Source: Echinometra lucunter (taxonomy: Eukaryota > Echinodermata > Echinoidea > Camarodonta > Echinometridae). From it: a stretch of 64,000 bases of DNA. This document shows positions 36,612-49,649 of the stretch, in pieces (positions within the stretch are counted from its first letter, which is position 1; every line of letters starts with the position of its first letter). Under the pieces are notes generated by a model. The model was not told the DNA's origin. It was given only the letters and a program-made list of their open reading frames with translations, and ran no database searches. The stretch covers positions 29,402,483-29,466,482 of the forward strand of contig CM057155.1 in assembly GCA_029962745.1 (NCBI GenBank). Direction: 5' to 3'. The position numbers and the translations under genes are program-made.

Positions 36612-37370
36612 GCCTTAAGTCCGTAACCAGCCCTATTTTGTTACAAGCAAGGAGACATGAAAATATGAAATACTGATGGCCAATGATGGGGACATGCAGG
36701 CAGGGGGCAAGACATCATTAGCCCATGTGCGAAGTTATGCCTTCATTATTATCAGGTTTTCATATCATATCAGTATTTCTTGGCGAATTTCACCCTGTTT
36801 ATTATTAGTTTAGACAATCATTTTTTTAAACAACACAGTTCGCTTACCCATTACTTGCTTCTGATTTCTTGTCTACCAGAACTCCAATAAGGGCCAATGT
36901 GAATAACAAAGGTTTCCTCCATGAAAATGGGTACTGCCAAACTGGGAATCGCTCTCAAAAACTTTCCATGCCTTGATCGCGAGGCTGTGGTCTGCTATTG
37001 CTAAAACCATGGACTCAAACCATGGACATAAACATCGTAGCTGTGTTTTATTGACCTGCTACTGTTATAGGTTGTCATTTCCTATCTTGACCCTCATCCA
37101 AACTTATGTATGATTTGAGAAACTTGAGACATGTCTCGTTCAGCTGGGTTCAATTGAAGGAAATCTATATATCAGTCTTTCATGTGCTTTCGTCCTCCTC
37201 CAAGACTCCCAAGTATCCAACAGAAATCAGGCCTATCCCGAGCCCAGCATCTCATGCTCATCCCATGGAACTTTGAATGCTCCATTCTCCTGCACCAGTG
37301 ATTGTTCGAGGCTGCGTATTTCGATCAGGAAGATGCAGTTCGGGTCGCAAAAGGGTTTTTGTTATTAAAT

Positions 37371-37978
37371 GTCAAGTCCATTTCAGAAAAACGTTGATTT
37401 AAATCAAAAAAGGAAAAATCAGACAAGAATAATGCTGAAAATTTCATCGAAATCGGATGTAAAATAAGAAAGTTATGACGTTTTAAAGTTTCGCTTATTT
37501 TCAGAAAATATTTATATTCACAACTTAGTCACTTATTGTAAATGGGAGAATCGATAATGCCCGTCACTATTTTTTTTTTTTTTTTATTGTTTAAATTATA
37601 CAATATTTCAATTTCTACAGATTTCAAAATATGGACCAACTTGACTAAACCATTAAATGTTAAACAATGGTAGTTTCATGTGTTCATGAAGAAATTAAAC
37701 TTTATTTCACATGACAATGAGGAAAAAAATCAGAATTTTTCACATTTCATGTAATAAAATACAAAAGAAATAGTGAGGGATGTCATCATTTCCCTCATTT
37801 GCATACTGACCGGGATGTGCATTTAACTCTTTTGCGAAATTAAGCGAAACTTGAAACTGTCATAACTTTCATATATACACTCAACATGCTCGATTTTGAT
37901 GACATTTATCAGTGTATTGCTTGTTGGATTTTTCTCTTTTTATTCAAATCAACTCTTTGTTGGAATGGACTTTATCAT
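37371..37978. mobile_element. Palindromic MITE with about 220-bp arms (GTCAAGTCCA family)
   Basis: The left arm starts GTCAAGTCCATTTCAGAAAA and the right arm ends in its imperfect complement (TGGAATGGACTTTATC). The arms share AAATTTCATCGAAATCGGAT, CATAACTTTC and GTTTCGCTTAATTT-type segments. A truncated relative is at 31879-32095. Confidence 0.75.
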
Positions 37979-40900
37979 TTAAGGGTTAGGATAGGGTAAA
38001 CCGGTAAAGCATTTCATCCATGGTCGATGTCAGTCCTTGAATGTGTAGAAAACGGAACGGAGCAATTGCTGTATGGGATCCCCTTGAATACCGTTTTATT
38101 TTTTATCTTCTAGCATGTCATTGTCACACCCGTCATTGCTTATTTTTGTTCAATCCGGCACCCGTTATGCATGAAGAAATATAAAGTACACCCGGAACTG
38201 CTAAAATATTTTGTCTGTATATCATTATTATTACGTATAATTGTGATAATAGTTATTCACTAGCTAGTTCACTTGACACTTAAGGTCACATTCATGTAAT
38301 GTATATATATCGTGGCAATACTAAGTACTGGCATGTTGCAATTGCAGCGCGGGTGAGGGCGGCTAGGCCGCCAGCTGTACTAGTGTAAGACACGATGCAG
38401 AAGTGGATCAGTCAACTTCAATGGATGTGATAATGCGCTGCCCGACACATGAATGACACAGAGAGATGTTGGCGGTCGCTGAGTGATATGAATCTGGAAT
38501 CTCGGATATTTGGGATGGATTTTTATTTATCGTTTTTTTTTTTTACATGTGTCGCTCGCATTTTGCGCGTGTCGCATGAAGAGCTGATGAAATGTATGCG
38601 TGTCGCATGTGACACGTGTTTTCTACACTGGCGAGAACGTTGGCTTGTGTACCATAGGTATGCATACACCTTCCATGTTTGGAGGAGGATGTCAAAAGTG
38701 TTTTGCTTGAAAACATTTTGCTTGAAGGTCCCAATACTACATTTTGTGGCCCCAAATCACTAACTTCAAAGGTCCCCAAGATCCCGGGTGGCTGCCTATG
38801 CATCTTTGCATCATGTGAACATTTCGACTTTAAAAACCTTAACACAAAGAGGGCTGGGTGGATGGGGTGGGGGAGGGGAACCGCCCCCTCGGCTTTCCAT
38901 GCAACATGTCAACAACTCGCAAAGTAGTCACATCATTTCATTACTTTTTCCTTTCAAATATTGGGAATCTTTGAAACAAAATATGGAACGTCCATACGTG
39001 TGGTTCCGAAGTTACGCAACATTTCATACTTGCATCTCAGATGAGAAATTCCAGAAGACATGGTTTCATGTACAATTCTATATACAAATTGTGTTTCCAT
39101 CAATAATTCATGAATGTATCACTATATTTCCTTTTACTGATTAAAACCAATTGATTTCCTGCTCTTTATGATTCTAAGAGTTTGGCCAACAAAAGTCATT
39201 GAAAAAACACACAGAAATACATAAGAAATTCAGAAAAACAATAAAACACATCAAAAATACTTCAAAAAGAGTTTTCCACCAAAATTTTCCTGAAGGGTAT
39301 TTGATCACAATCCTAGAGAGAGTGTCTAGACCAAAAATCAGCAGATTTGGATCTTTATTCAATTTGAGCTAAATTCTGGTCCTAAGCAATAATTAACATA
39401 ATCAATGATAAATTTAGAGAATTTGACTACACAGTTTATTACAGCATACTGCATGGTTGCACAGTAGATTACAGCATACTGCATGGTTCCCGTGCTCCCT
39501 TTTCACTGCGAAAGAGCAATCAAGGGTGCCCCCTCGTTAAGACAAGTATATTAAGTCAATTTCCACAAGAAAATATGCTTTCAAGGTGAACTTGTAAGCT
39601 GAATTTTGAAAAAAAATTCTTTGAATTAGCCCATTATTTAAGACAAAATTGCAAAATTCTATGTATAAGTTTTGAGTACCTCACAAAAAGCTCTACATGA
39701 TGGAAAAATTACTCACAATTGGTCGAATAATGAAGGACTTTCAAAAGTTTCGAAACCCCCACCTAGTGCTATCATATTATGCAAATAAATCATATTGATA
39801 TTGTGGATGGACACGAAACACCGGACGCCACACTACTGCATTAGCTCATCCGGCTTGAATGGTACAGACGTACAGGAGCTACATGTATTTCTAGGACCAT
39901 CTGGAACATTTGCGCTGGACGAGATGCTAAGAGCCCCTGAGAACCACCTTGCAGGAGCCACATGTATTTTTAGACCCAAGGGACCAACATGTATGCTCAA
40001 TTTTCAATTGCTGATATCTAATGTTGTAACCCGCAAGTGAAAACCCGAACCGTACCGTCCCGTATAATCCAATAATTTGCAAGCGGGACCCGCTGACCCG
40101 TCGGGTTTTAACCCGCAAGTCAATTTATCTTTGAAAAATGAAAATTATTTTTGCAATCCCCACACTATACAGGCTCAAATCAGGAAAATATATGCCAACT
40201 ACTAACCTAGCCTAGAGTGAACTGAATTTACTTACAATTTGCAAATTCGCCTTTTATTCCGGAGAGAATGTTTTTTTGGGGTGACTTTGTACCACGAAAT
40301 GGGTCCGCTGTGATCTCGAAATTGAAAGCATTACGCAATTAACTCCTGATTGGAGCCGCAGCTCAGCGCAGCGCGGGCTAGCACAAGCTCAGCATGCAAA
40401 GATCGGCAATGTGGTTTTTCAGTCCAGGTCAGTTGACACGGCGACTCACAACAATCATAATTACAATATTCAATTCTATGGGATAATGATTACTATGGGA
40501 CCTCGTCTATAAAGTAATCAAAATTGAAATAAATACCAGGATAATGATAGTTATTTTTTTCTTCTTGCATATCTCCATATTGTTTCTTTCTTTTTTGTAT
40601 TTCTTCCAATTCTTTGTAAACTATTATACAAACATGTACGAGGGCGCCCATGAACTTCGTAAACAACTCGTGTTACTAGTGCTTAGCTAGCATAGCTAGG
40701 CTTTTATTTATTTATTTTTTATCTCGCTCGATCGATCTGTCAAGAAAAGGGTATTTGCAAGAAACTTGCAATCCGTTGCAATCCAATTTTACATCTTCAA
40801 AAATCTTAAAAGACTTTCAATCAATTGCACATCGGAAAAATTAAGAGATCTGGGCATTCAGGGTGCGGGGGCTTCAGTTTTCATCAGAAAATTATGAAGT

Positions 40901-41126
40901 AACGAAAAGGAGGGTTAGTTAGCCACTAGACCACCTTACCATGTCTTCAAAAAAGGGCAGCTAACACTCTGACCTGACGGCACGCTCTATCAGGTCATGA
41001 CCTAATTTGGTAATCCAATAAGCAAACAACCGTCTCACTGCCGTGCACCGCAAATCCCTCGAGCTCAAACAGCGAGCGTTTGCCGTGGAAACAGGCTCAA
41101 CTCGCCGCCCACTCCAAGTCATAAAG

Positions 41127-41545
41127 CATTCCTTTCTCTGCCACGTGGCCTATCAATCGCTCCTTGCCAGAGATGATTACGCAATGTATTCTGTCTTCTG
41201 TTTACATTCTCCGAACACATCCCCTCTCCTCTCTCTCTCTCTCTCGCCCCTCTCCCAGTCGTAAAACATTCCTTTCTCTGCCACAAGGACTATCACTCGC
41301 TCCCTGCCAGACATGATTACGCAATTTTTTTCTGGCTACTGTTTACATTCTCCTAACACATCCGCTCACCTCTCCCCCTCTTTCTCTCGCCCCTCTCCCA
41401 GTCGTAAATCATTCCTTTCTGTGCCACGTGGAGCATCACTCGCTCCCTGCCAGACATGATTACGCAATTTCTTCTGGCTACTGTTTACAATCTCCAAACA
41501 CACATCCCCCTCTCTGTCTCTCACTTTCACTGGCCTTTCTAATCA
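41127..41545 (+). repeat. Tandem repeat, unit about 142 bp, 3 copies
   Basis: Units starting CATTCCTTTCT at 41127, 41268 and 41410 share GCCACGTGG, TCGCTCCCTGCCAGACATGA, TTACGCAATTT and TGTTTACATTCTCC, with a CT-rich tract at the end of each. Confidence 0.85.
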
Positions 41546-41609
41546 ATGATTCTGTTTATATTTTCCAAATATCCCCTCTCACTGCACATTTTAACTTTAA
41601 AATGATATA

Positions 41610-42085
41610 ATGAAATAACTTAACTAAGAAGAACATAAAAAAATTCAAAATGTTACAACTTGAAAAATAAGCTTCGTTGTGTTGTGTCCAATTATTTTTA
41701 TATACAACAAAGTTACACAGCGCACTAGCGGCTAGCACACACAAATGTTTTAACGTAATAACTCGAAAATGTTATAACATGAATTCATGAAATAGCTAAG
41801 AAGGACATGTAAAAAAAAATAAACTTCAAAATGTTACAACTTGAAAAATGAGCTTCGTTGTGTCCAATCTAATTTTTATAAAGATACAATAATACTTCTA
41901 AGTTACACAGCACAGACAAATGCTCGAACTTGTTTGACTTGAAAATGTTATAACTTATAACATGAAACAACAAGAAGAACATGAAAAAAATTAAACTTCA
42001 CAATGTTCCAACTTGAAAAATGAGCTTTGTTATGTCCAATCATTTTTTTGAAGATACAATAATACAACAAAGTTACACATCGCAA
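41610..42085 (+). repeat. Tandem repeat, unit about 175 bp, about 3 copies
   Basis: Each unit contains AAGAAGAACAT, AAAATGTTACAACTTGAAAAA, AGCTTCGTTGTGTCCAAT and AAAGTTACACAGC in the same order. Confidence 0.8.
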
Positions 42086-42231
42086 AACAGCATGTATCGG
42101 GATGCAGAACAAGTCGGACTTTACTTTCCGTCGATTGCAGTGCTGTATTCATGATGAAGACCGAGGCACAAAAAATTGATGGATTTATCACGTGACATAT
42201 CGATAATCAAGATCGCTCTTAATCTATAATT

Positions 42232-42410
42232 AAGGCCGATCACACCGCCCGAGCGTTGTTGGAGCGGTCGTGGAGCGAAGTGAGAGAGCGTCGAATTTTG
42301 CTCACAAAATTGGGGGAAAAATAAAAAAATCGAAAACAAAGCGAGCGGTGATAATTTTTTCTCTCCGCTCCACGACCGCTCCAACAACGCTCGGGCGGGT
42401 GTGAGCGTGT
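42232..42410. mobile_element. Palindromic MITE, CACACCGCCCGAGCG ends
   Basis: CACACCGCCCGAGCGTTGTT, then GGAGCGGTCGTGGAGCG, is mirrored by its complement ending ACGCTCGGGCGGGTGTGAG, with a loop of about 60 bp. GGCC occurs just outside both arms. Confidence 0.75.
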
Positions 42411-42820
42411 GGCCAGGCCTAGCCTTTAAGCTGCGTTTGTCTTATCGCTTAATTCGATATACGGTATACAATTGATTTTGAGTTTTTGACTGCGCTGCAC
42501 TGGCGCTCCTAGCAACTCGATGTACCGGTATGTCGAACTGTGGAAGTCCTGTTCACTGTTCACAAGACAAAAATATGACGGCATTTTTTTGAAGGAAATA
42601 TCTACGTCTCTAAAAGAATCCGCCACGTAAGAAGCACATGATCCTAACTCAATTTTCATTTTTAATGTTTTTATTATGTGTCGTTACTTCTCCCTTTTTT
42701 CGTATGACGGTCTGCGGGTTTGAGAATGAACTCGGCCCGGCCCGCAGCCCGTGATCGGGGGCATACCGGCAGGTTAACCCGTACCGCAACGGGTGCGGGT
42801 TACAACATTACAGTGATATC

Positions 42821-43991
42821 CCAAATTTTCTCCTTGGGAGTGTGAATCAGAAACAAGGCAAATGCTAAGCTTTGTCTCGCCCGCATCTACAAAAATGTAC
42901 AAAAAGTTATATGCTCCATGGCTTTTAATGACCTATGATTTCATCCAAATTTGCCCAGTACTTTCAAAAGATGCAACTGTATGTCGCAGAAACTTAGGAA
43001 AATATAAATTTAGTCAGGACATAATCAAATAATGTGTTCAGTCGAATAATATGTTCAAAATATTGAAATCAAAATATTTATTACTGTATCTCTATGTTTT
43101 TACAATATTATTTATTTTACATACAGGAAATAAATGAACAAAGTTCTCTCATTAATGTACTTAAATAGACAATGTTTCAATAATAAATTCAAGTTACTTG
43201 CATTGAAATGATCATAGATTTAAATAAAAAAAAAAACAGGACACTTTCCTAAAATACAAAGCTCGCGAGAGTTCTCAACTACTGTCGCCCTCTATTGTCA
43301 TCGAGTGGTACAGTTCATGGTTTGGACACTTGTGACGTCGATGAAGAGTTCATGGTTCGGTGACTTGCGACGTCGATGGACACTCTTGTCGTTGATCGAA
43401 TGGTTGTCGCATCATTGACCTCGATGCCGAATGGGGGTGGGTGCTCAATATGGAGCTTCTGGATCTGGATACAGTTCCCGATTAAAAGGGTTATCTCGAA
43501 ACTTTACAAATGCAGGGCAGCTGTAGCATCCTCTGAGAGATAGAAAGGCGCGGAGACTGGAAATTTGCTCCTCTGTCAAAATACGAAGAAAATGTGCCTA
43601 AAAGCAGCAAAACTGGTTCCAATCCTCGTCTGTTACAACTCTCACTCACATACAAGGTGCTATTAAGTTAGCTGCCATTACGAGCGACTGCCTGCTCAAA
43701 CAAACACGTCTGTCGTGTAGCGAAGATGGTGGCGCAGTGCCTGCTTTCCTTGGGCAAAGCACGCTACTTGGCAATATGCAAATAAGGGATGTGGATGTTT
43801 GATACCAAAACAGCGGACCAATGTCCTGCCCTAAAATATGATCATGCGATCGTTAACAAAGCAGCATGCGTCGGTCAAAGGTTAGCAGCAAGTTGCGCAA
43901 ACTCATAGACTAAAGGGATATATTTATCAGATTCATACTGTAATTAAATAGCGTTTCAAATTAAGAGTCAAAACATTGGCCTTTTTGTGAC
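42821..43991. other. No gene seen
   Basis: AT-rich on the left. 43260-43480 has repeated GACGTCGATG words and 43690-43870 is CpG-containing. No protein family recognised. Confidence 0.5.
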
Positions 43992-46880
43992 ACTGTGGTA
44001 TAAATATAGTGATTGTACCTCAAATCCAAAGAAAGTTATTGTGATTACAGTAATATTTGCATATAGTGTATTGACTTTTTGACCTTTCAACTTGCTCAGA
44101 TGGAACTAATTTTTGAATTTGACTTGTTGCTTCAAGAAATATACTTGCGGTACATATATTTGACGAAACTACCTCACATTCATACACAGTGACAGTGATT
44201 TCAGTATGATTCTTGATGATGACGACGACGCCAACATCTGAAATATTGACGACTTTTATAGTTTCGCTCAGTTCAGCAGGCGAGACAGAAATGGTTGCCC
44301 CAAGTTAATGGGGGTTAGGAGGATTTTAGAGTGCTATTCCTGGGCTTAACCCACGCAGAAACTGTCTATCATTGCCCAAATATTACACAGATTGTGCCTG
44401 CCTGCCAAAATGTAACAATTCTGATTCTTGCAGCTCTGGTAACGTGATGGTATTTTTGACCAATCACTGATTCAAATCTATAAAGACAATGTCATATACA
44501 TTGATGATATATCATGATATGTATGAGGTTGTGAAAGTAATAAACCTGACTCAAATTAAAAATAATACCTTCGTAGTTTGTCTCCATGTAAGTCATCAAC
44601 ACTGGCTTCCCTGGTGGGAGGGGAGAGGGGGATGAAAAGAGGAAACTGATAATATTGTATTTGCATTTAGAGAAAAAAAAGGGTCAGCCATTCTCTTTAA
44701 CAAGTTCAATTCCATAATGTAAAAAGGCCGACATGAATACTGAATGTACATGATGTTATGGATGGACATTATTGAGCATGCAACCACCAGAATTTTTCAC
44801 CAAAATATCAAAATTTTGTCTTTAGTAATTCAAAATGACTCAAGTACATGAATTGGTAGGAACAGAATAATGATCATTCCTACCAAATACCAATATAATT
44901 TTTCCTCAATAAAAGTAGCAGTTCATAATAGCAAGGTAGCTCATCCAAAGTTTTGTGTTTAGCACTTTCTGCAATCCGCTATTCACAGCGGATTCCCACC
45001 CACCATTACTTTGTGTACATAGAAACAAAATTATAAGAAGGATAAAGATGCCAGGTGTAAATCCTACTCTAAGCTGCAGTCTAATTAGCCTCTGACTTAT
45101 GATAAAATGCCAAAGTATGCAGATTTACAATTATACTTACATCAGTTCAAAATGCGTTGTCAACATTTTCACATAAGTCTCATCTGCAGTTTCTGCAAAA
45201 TTGAAACGTAAAAGAAACACAACAGGGTGAATTAATAATTGCAACTAGATATAGCACTTGAGGTGATTAGTTCTAATCTAAAACCCAATCTAAAAAAGGT
45301 ATTCATTGATCTGACTAGCGGCCAACGGTCGAATTGCAACAATTTACAATGACATTGAAATTCAAAAACATATACAGCAGTTATCAAAATGTACAAAGAA
45401 AAATGACACAAATTCAGTGACATGATATGAAGATGCAAATTTGGAAAAAATATTTTAAAAAATACAAATTCAAATCATCCCATGACCCAATGAACCATGG
45501 TTCATAAAACAGCAGCTCATGAAGTAAAGTGTAAATTAAGAGCACACAATAATAATAAATAACAGTTCATCTTGGCTGCCTATTGACCTGAAATAAAAAT
45601 ATACACTGACCAATCAGTACAATGGGAATTTCTTAAGCACTGCTGTGAGAAAGTTGTAATTAGAATTTTTTAAAGCAATGTTGTCTGTTACAAGAATATC
45701 TTGACCATTAAACAATTCACTCTTCTTGAGTTTCATTTATTGAAAATATGTTATCATGCATTAAGTTAAACATATTACATCATATAAAGAAATTATGTTG
45801 AAAAATTATCTTTAAACATTATTCTGAAAAATTACTTATGAAAACATTAATTTTCCACAATCAATAGAGGAGGAAACTGAAGATAAGCATATGGTCAGTC
45901 AGTTGCAAACTTGTTGATTTCGATTTATCGAGCAATACTCACGAAATTCGGGATCAACAAAGGTCTGGGGATGGGGATAAGCAAGACATAATGTGTAAAC
46001 CTTCATTGCTATGGTAACTGTATATTATGGCAATACATTAGGGGAAATCTTGCATATGAAACTACTTTCTCATCTTTTGTGCAGTGCTCATAAAAGTTGG
46101 CTAACAAATTGGTTTGGGGTTGGGGATGAGCAAGACAAAAACTCTGTTGCCAAGGTAAACAAATATTATGACAATACATGGTGAGAAATGTTGCAGATCA
46201 AAGCTTATTTCCTATGAATTGTATGGCTTCACAGAATTCTCATGAATATCTAAGTTCATGGCCCCTTTATTTATTCATTTTTATAAACTATACGCATAGA
46301 GCTAATACCCTCCTTGTGTTCATAACAAGAGGAAAACTAATTAATCTGAACCCCCCCCCCAATAAACAATAATGATATATATCTTTTTTCCCCTAAAAAC
46401 ATAACTTACATTATTCCGATTTCATTCTGAGAGCAATTTTTTGACCGATGTGCATGTACAAAATGTTTGCTCACTTCAAAAATGCACATCTGAGCACTGC
46501 AAAGTGGGTCTCAGTGCAGAGTACAGGGGGGCTTGAACAAGCCTCCATTCAAGTTGTTTAAGGGTTTTATAACAACAAAAGTTTTGAGGGTGCATGAATG
46601 GCGCTGAAACACAAGTTACACTAGAAACTAAATTAGGAACTTCACATTACCTTTACATATCTCCCCCACATGAGTTTTACCCAGGTTGATCTCATGTGAT
46701 ACCCATATGGGCTGGCCCTTGTAGATCCCATATGGGTTAACAAATATGGGTCCCATGTGGGATACATATGGGATTCACATGGGTTTGTTTCTGCCCAGAT
46801 GGCCCTGATGGCCCAGATTATGCCCATAGATATGGGTCCCATATGGACATGTTACCTGGGTATTGACTTGCATTTATGTC
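43992..46880. repeat. Inverted duplicated segment B, copy 2
   Basis: Reverse complement of 2558-5447, including the CCCATATGGG cluster at its right end. Its left edge (ACTGTGGTA) is the point at which the first copy passes straight into segment C. Confidence 0.85.
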
Positions 46881-46966
46881 TAAGAGCAAGTCATTTGTTA
46901 CAGTTCGACATACTGCGGTGGGCGCTCCAACTTTTACAGTACACAAGTCAATTGCGCGTTACCCTT

Positions 46967-47674
46967 TTACAGTTTCTTTAGATTTTGAAGCTTGATTGGT
47001 ACATGAGCCATTGACATCACTTCCTCAATATTGAGCTTGTGTCTATCTCCCCACTGCTGCTTCCTACTGGGTATTAGGTCCCCTACTAGTTGTGGTAGTT
47101 TTTGTTGGGTTGGTTTGTTTGAGTGGGCAATGAACTTTCCCATGCCCGCCTGCCTGGCACTGCATACATTTGTGGGCATACCTACAGTCCTTACGTTTGC
47201 ACGATCCTGATCAGAAATTGAGTTCGTGGCATACTCCATATTTACGAAAGGCACGTGTCTGTAAGTTTTGAGGGCCTTTCTTCCTAGCCAGTGCTAGGTT
47301 GGTGGTTGGTGTGCATGGGTGCTTACCCTCTCTGTTTACCCACTCTTGATGACTGGGGGCAGGGGCCCGTGCCGATCATGGAGGCCCACCTCCTACTACA
47401 TGCAGGAGGCACAGTTCCCCATTAATCTCTGCCCAGGACCCCCTTGTTGCCTGAAGACGGTGCCGAAATTCTATGTCATAGTCCCTCCAACCGTATCCAT
47501 AGTAGCGTGAGGCAGCAGAGTGAATGAGATGGCAGCATTTCAAAATTTCATGTGTGCGCTGTGGATTTGCTTCCAAATAGATACTCATGTATATCAGGAA
47601 TGCATTAGTCCCATGTTTCAATGGACAAAATCTTTGTTTTTGGAGGGGGCATTGTATGGCTTTAACACCCACTA
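46967..47674 (-). pseudogene. Gag-like protein fragment with zinc knuckle, decayed
   Basis: On the minus strand 47672-47376 encodes NAFLIYMSIYLEANPQRTHE, SAASRYYGYGWRDYDIEFR and SWAEINGELCLL, the W-x-x-YD-x-x-FR...SW-x-x-I-x-x-EL pattern seen in Gag-like proteins of animal retroelements. Downstream, in another frame and after a stop, is CKRKDCRYAHKC followed by CMQCQAGGHGKVHC, a perfect C-x2-C-x4-H-x4-C zinc knuckle. Frameshifts and one stop show it is dead. The same arrangement occurs in tyrosine-recombinase retroelements, but no recombinase is visible. Confidence 0.55.
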
Positions 47675-49436
47675 TACCGTAATTAACGTTCTATAAACCG
47701 CACACGTGTATTAACCGCACCCCCAATTTTGGACCCCCTCTGGTGAAAAAAAAAAAAATACACACATAAACCCTTCTTCTCTCACTCTGAACAACATTTC
47801 GTATTTCCAAACAGAATGGAAAATCAGGCATGAAATGAAAGGATTCAGTAAACTAAATACCAGTTTAAAAAAGAAAAGGAAGAGTAGTTCAATCCACATT
47901 CCGATTGTCCCGGCGACAGCTGCTCTTATATCCAACTTTCCACCATCATATAGCCACCGAATCCCGTTATAGTTGGCGCTCTATACACACTCAAACACAC
48001 GCATTATGTATGATACACCGATGATGCTCATCTCGCACGCACTGTACTTTTGCAATGCAGACGAGGCTGGCTTTAATCAGGTGACAAAGCTTTAGTCAGG
48101 TGACGAAGCTTTAGTCATGTGACATTTTGAAGGTCCCCGGATGCGTAAGTGGAACGTTGAATTCCCTTGCAAGACACACGCATCCCAGATGCAAGGCTCG
48201 TCGATGGCATTGCTTTTTGGCAATGCAGACGAGGCTGGGCTTTTGTCAGATGACGTCATTTTAGTCATGAGACATTATGAAAGTCCCCGGATGCGCAAGG
48301 ACATGTCCATGCAAGTTGAATTCCCTTGCAAGACACATGCATCCCAGACGCAACGCTCGTAGCTGGCATTGCTTTTTGGCAATGCAGACGAGGCTGGGCT
48401 TTTGTCAGATGACGTCATTTTAGTCATGAGACATTATGAAAGTCCCCGGATGCGCAAGGACATGTCCATGCAAGTTGAATTCCCTTGCAAGACACACGCA
48501 TCCCAGACGCAACGCTCGTAGCTGGCATTGCTTTTTGGCAATGCAGACGAGGCTGGGCTTTTGTCAGATGACGTCATTTTAGTCATGAGACATTATGAAA
48601 GTCCCCGGATGCGCAAGGACATGTCCATGCAAGTTGAATTCCCTTGCAAGACACACGCATCCCAGACGCAACGCTCGTAGCTGGCATTGCTTTTTGGCAA
48701 TGCAGACGAGGCTGGGCTTTTGTCAGATGACGTCATTTTAGTCATGAGACATTATGAAAGTCCCCGGATGCGCAAGGACATGTCCATGCAAGTTGAATTC
48801 CCTTGCAAGACACACGCATCCCAGACGCAACGCTCGTAGCTGGCATTGCTTTTTGGCAATGCAGACGAGGCTGGGCTTTTGTCAGATGACGTCATTCTAG
48901 TCATGTGACATTTTGAAAGTCCCCGGATGCGCAAGGACATGTCAGAGCAAGTTGAATTCCCTTGCAAGACGCACGCATCACAGACGCAAGGCTCGTCGAT
49001 GGCATTGCACTTTCCCAATGCAGACGAGGCTGGGCTTTTGTCAGATGACGTCATTTTAGTCATGAGACAATTTTGAAAGTCCGCGGCTGCGTGAGGGACA
49101 TGTCCATGCAAGTTGAATTCCCTTGCATGATACACGACGCACCATGCACACAACAGTCCACACTCTCGTGAGTGTCGGCACAGGAAATATGCTGCTAATT
49201 GCAACGTGAAATGAACTTTTCAAAACAAGAATTTCAACCTGTAAACTTCTGTAAACTGTAAGTTCTTACTTGCCGAACGTTACCGGGACCTTATACCCGC
49301 TAAATAACTTGTCTGTATGGATGACTGACTCTTGTTATTCCTGGCGAATTCTGGCCCAGACCTGTCATTGTGTATTAACTTTTCACTCTTCCCCGCGGGG
49401 AAAAAAGTGCGGTTTATACAACGTTAATTACGGTAA
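47675..49436. mobile_element. 1.76 kb TIR element with internal satellite
   Basis: TACCGTAATTAACGTT, then a variable base and TATAAACCGCAC (47675-47703), is mirrored at 49408-49436 with one mismatch in 29 bp. A TA on each side is compatible with a Tc1/mariner-type duplication. No transposase is present; most of the interior is a 159-bp satellite. It lies within the Gag-like open frame on the minus strand. Confidence 0.75.
48050..49130 (+). repeat. 159-bp satellite, 6-7 units
   Basis: Units can be counted by GTCCCCGGATGCG at 48134, 48282, 48441, 48600, 48759 and 48919 and GTCCGCGGCTGCG at 49079. Central units are nearly identical and edge units diverge, as expected from unequal exchange. Each unit carries GATGACGTCATT (a CRE-type palindrome), a CATTGC...GCAATG hairpin and TTGAATTCCCTTGCAAGA. 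Open frames through the array are by-products. Confidence 0.92.
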
Positions 49437-49646
49437 GTATCTGATTCATCAGTTCCATCACCATCATAAGCAGATGGGTGACCTGCAATGTTACAGTTTT
49501 CATTATCCGACGAACAGGATACAACATTATGGGATTCAACAGAATCATCATTTCTATCTGTCACTTCTGTATTATGCAGATCACCAGCATGTGATGTAGT
49601 TGGCTGTAGTTCAGCATTTGATTCTACATTGCCCTAATTGATCTTG
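49437..49646 (-). pseudogene. Acidic open stretch, possible N-terminal part of the Gag-like gene
   Basis: About 66 codons open on the minus strand, Asp/Glu/Ser/Asn-rich (NDDSVESHNVVSCSSDNE, GDGTDESDTY), end exactly at the TIR of the 1.76 kb element. On its other side the Gag-like frame starts, offset by one base. I infer that they were one gene before the insertion. On its own the stretch has no recognisable domain. Confidence 0.35.
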
Positions 49647-49649
49647 AGT

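Larger units (their letters stand above)
33971..40018. other. About 6 kb without a recognised gene
   Basis: It holds several palindromic elements listed separately, a T/G homopolymer pair at 35987-36020, and otherwise AT-rich DNA. Short open frames, for example at 38449-38763, have no recognisable domain. Together with 40019-43991 it is the 10 kb present between segments C and B here but absent between 5447 and 5448. Confidence 0.6.
40019..42813. mobile_element. 2.8 kb TIR element carrying two tandem arrays
   Basis: TAATGTTGTAACCCGCA at 40019 is repeated in complement near 42795-42810, and TGATATC flanks both sides (40012-40018, 42814-42820). The subterminal regions at both ends are rich in CCCG/CGGG words (ACCCGCAAG, GCGGGTT, ACCCGTA). 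The interior holds two different tandem arrays and a nested palindromic MITE and no transposase. The 7-bp duplication and size suggest a non-autonomous hAT-like element; class uncertain. Confidence 0.65.

Noticed and set aside
38449..38763. 104-codon open frame
   Set aside because: No recognisable motif, no splice context and competing overlapping frames on both strands.
47711..47935. Minus-strand frame in the 1.76 kb element as a transposase
   Set aside because: Short, Phe-rich, lacks DDE/D motifs.
48050..49130. CRISPR-like array
   Set aside because: Contiguous 159-bp tandem units without unique spacers, in eukaryotic DNA inside a TIR element.
48141..49204. Proteins encoded by the satellite
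   Set aside because: Repeats keep frames open by chance; no domain.
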